Shown piece by piece: positions 61,301-64,000 of a stretch of DNA of 64,000 bases. The position numbers and the translations under genes are program-made. The DNA is taken from contig VXAY01000172.1 of assembly GCA_013399855.1 (NCBI GenBank), forward strand, positions 1,081,828 through 1,145,827, given 5' to 3'. Below the pieces are notes generated by a model. The model did no database searches, was not told where the DNA came from, and was given only the letters and a program-made list of their open reading frames with translations. The stretch comes from Oxyruncus cristatus. Its lineage: Eukaryota; Chordata; Aves; Passeriformes; Cotingidae. How positions within the stretch are numbered: position 1 is the first letter of the stretch; every line of letters begins with the position of its first letter.

Positions 61301-64000
61301 GACCACTGGAAACTCCTGAGAAAGTGTGCCATTTAGGTGTGGAGGATCCCTACCCTAGCCTTTAATTGTCACAGCAGATACACATAAAACACACCAAACA
61401 TAATCTCGTGCTGCTTACGTGGGCTAAAGTTGTGGCCACCACCATGTCAGCCAACTCCTCGCGCTCCAAGGCTAACAGTAACGTGCAGCAGATGCTCCTG
61501 TGTTCAGCTCTGTCACTTGGGCTCTGAAGTGCGATCTTTATTCATTTTCTCCTACTGCTTTAAAGAAAAATATACTACAAACAATACTTACTATTTTGCC
61601 TTTCAAAAAGAGCATGAAACAACAGCTTAGCTAAAATAGCATAAATTTTCTTGGAGACTGGAGAAAGAAGATATGCACTACAGTACTTGATTAGGTGTTT
61701 TCACTGCTCAAATGAGAGATACAGATCTCCTGAATCAAAAGATATGCAACTCAATTGTTACAGTGCAGAGGGAAAACTGGTTAAGTCCATTGTAGAACTG
61801 CACTTATTTACCAGTAATCAATAATCCATAAACTCTCTACTAGGTCTTTTGTTTCCTTCTTATCTATGAAATGTGCAAATCATATTTTATGGTTTCCTTT
61901 TTTTAAAAAAAAACAAACTTTAAGGAAGGTTTTTAAACTTTTAGGCTGCAATCACCCAAAAATGAACAAAAAGGAACACACATAGGTATTGTGCCAAAGC
62001 TCAAACTGGTTTATGTGTGAATCAATGCCAGCTCTTAGATTATATTGAAAGTATATGGGGCCTTAAGTAAAATGCTTTTAATAGTATTTGGAGAATGTTT
62101 TCCATGTCTCTACCCATGAAACTTTCCTGTAAGGGAAGCATGTAGGTCGCACTACTTATTCATTTCTCCCTGAAGCTCTACAAAAATGGTGCTATTAGTT
62201 CAATAACCTAGTGAAAGCAAAGGAAGAACCTGTAGTAATTGGGTTCCTGTTATGCCACTGTGATCTCTGTGATACAAGGCAAGTGTTTAGCGAGTGCTAA
62301 GAAGCTTAAGTTTGTAGTTTTGAATTATAATAATCTAACACTGCCTTTTGGTGGCAAATGGATCTGGGATAAGCAATTTAATGGAGTCAAAGTGGTGCCT
62401 CCAGCAATTCTGGGGATGCATAGAAGTGTTTCCATTCTGTCTTTGAATGAGCAACAAACAGTGTAGCCTAAAGGAGATGGGGAATCCTTCAAGAAACCAT
62501 GATCAAATCAGATCCACACTGCAAAATCTAGAAAGAGAATTATATCAAGAAGGGGAAACAATCAAGAGTATGTAAAGTAACAAGCAAGTAAAATCAGGGT
62601 GCCAAATTTCTGTTTCCACACCTCCTCACCGCTCCTTCTCAGTTCCCTCAGGCTGCAGAATAGGATACATCACTCTTAAATGAACATGCCTGCCCCACCA
62701 GTGGTACTGCAAACTCTAATACTCCCTGCGAAAGCAGAACTCAGATTTCTCTTTTAAAAAGCTTAGGCTTCCAGATATTGAGCCAAACGAAACTCTCCGT
62801 TAGCAATTGCCATCACAGAACCCACGCAAGACAAGGGAGCCAGATATGGTTCAGCAAAATTTACCGTGAAAAATCTTTAGGAGGAAGGATGTTGTCAAAA
62901 GACACATTTTCAACAAAATTTTACTCAGACTGTGTGGTCAGCAACTGCTTCAAGCACATGCAAAGACCTGCACTCACATAGGTCGTCATATCCTTGGGAG
63001 GAAACTATAAATAGAGATGCAAAGCCCAGTATGAAGAACCCCAATCTAACTATAGGCTCTGTAAGGCTGTGTGTGATTTGCCAAAGAAAAGTTCCTGCAC
63101 AATGCAGAGGCAGATGTTGTAGGAAGCATTTACTTGGAGGGTTCCCTATTTCTGCAACTATCCAACCCTTTAAAGTGTGCAAGGACTTGGCTCAGGAATA
63201 GTTCTTTTCAGCTTTCCCTGCTGTTACTCTACTCACTCCAGCACACTTCACTCCTCTTCCCAGCAGAGCTGCTACTGAGCTTCTCTCTTCCCCTCACTAG
63301 GGACTTTATCAGTGTTCTCCCACACCGTTACCTAATCTTCTGAACTTCTTTCTCCTGTGCAGGGAATGCTGTGATAAGTAGTAGATAGTTCTTTCATCTG
63401 CTTGTACTCCCAGTTTTACAGTATCCCCGTTCTGATGGCAGTAAGACAGCACAGACAGGTATACAACAGCAAAGAGAGTATTTAAAAAGGAAAACACATC
63501 ACTGATAATGTGGCAAGGCAAAGGGGAAACACATCAAAAAACTTGCAGGACTTCCTGAAACAGACCTGAGTTAAACTGCCATCTGAAGAGACTAAACCAT
63601 AAAAGTAACATGCTTACAGAATATCAGTGAGACCCTACGATGCTGCAGGAAAGATAATTAGGAGACTGTCAGCTGAAAGGTAACATAGAGTAATGGTTCC
63701 TGCTGCTGGCAGAACACAATTCTCAAAAATAAATGTAGTCAAAACTGTGCATTACTTTCAATGCAGGAGACACTGATCTCATGGCAGAAATCTATTTTTA
63801 TGTTACCTCTGACGTGCTAAATGATTCATAAAACAAGAATGTTTTCTATGAGAGAGATTTCTCAAGTAACCAGCTAACTGACATGAATATAACTAAATTT
63901 AACTATGGCTTTTTTTTTTTTTGTTAATAGTCAAATAGAAGCCCCTTAGAACACAGCCTGCTGACAAATAACCTGAGCCAAGACGGATCTTCCATCCAAG
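55311..64000. other. Intergenic DNA downstream of KCNG3
   Basis: AT-rich sequence with scattered homopolymers (for example T runs near 59471 and 63911). Both strands were read for COX7A2L, the next gene in human, and for CR1 or LTR ends; none was recognised. Short open frames of 60-90 codons lack splice signals or familiar motifs. Confidence 0.55.

Noticed and set aside
55311..64000. Search for COX7A2L, the next human neighbour of KCNG3
   Set aside because: No sequence resembling its exons and no CpG island was found. It presumably lies beyond the window.

Overview
This is a stretch of vertebrate nuclear genome, almost certainly from a bird. Protein coding is confined to a few exons with GT-AG splice borders. 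CR1-type LINE 3' ends are scattered through it. The retroviral LTR at the left edge matches a family I know from songbirds. GC-rich promoter DNA is partly missing as runs of N, a common defect of avian assemblies. I see no operons, prophage or CRISPR, and I found no evidence for a wholly new biological system.

Layout. Positions 1 to about 22.3 kb lie inside MTA3 on the minus strand. Two coding exons are certain: exon 2 at 20728-20795 and exon 3 at 18788-18881, encoding residues 10-63 of the BAH domain. Exon 1 (nine residues plus one base) should lie in the 872-base N gap at 22293-23164, inside a CpG island that runs to about 23.6 kb. The first 18.8 kb is MTA3 intron 3. It holds a solo LTR interrupted by a second, longer LTR (102-1931), CR1 fragments and simple repeats. 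From about 23.6 to 41.6 kb is the MTA3-KCNG3 intergenic interval, AT-rich, with CR1 copies, low-complexity A/C tracts, a hairpin with an attached 9-bp repeat, and a good CTCF-like site at 40.8 kb.

KCNG3 (silent potassium channel subunit Kv6.3, also called Kv10.1) is on the plus strand. It has a CpG-island promoter with a 137-base N gap, exon 1 at 42453-43108, an 8643-base intron, exon 2 at 51752-52397, and a probable 3' UTR of about 2.9 kb ending near 55.3 kb. The spliced product is 433 residues with all expected domains. The last 8.7 kb is AT-rich DNA in which I recognise no exon.

MTA3 and KCNG3 are head to head, as on human 2p21, so the synteny supports both calls. They are not functionally linked: MTA3 is a NuRD chromatin subunit, and KCNG3 modifies Kv2 channels at the plasma membrane. 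The most interesting points are a Tyr-to-Cys change just outside the KCNG3 selectivity filter, an in-frame alternative splice donor in exon 1 that would remove 11 residues as in the short human isoform, the nested LTR, and an exon-like but frame-broken segment at 7.1-7.3 kb.
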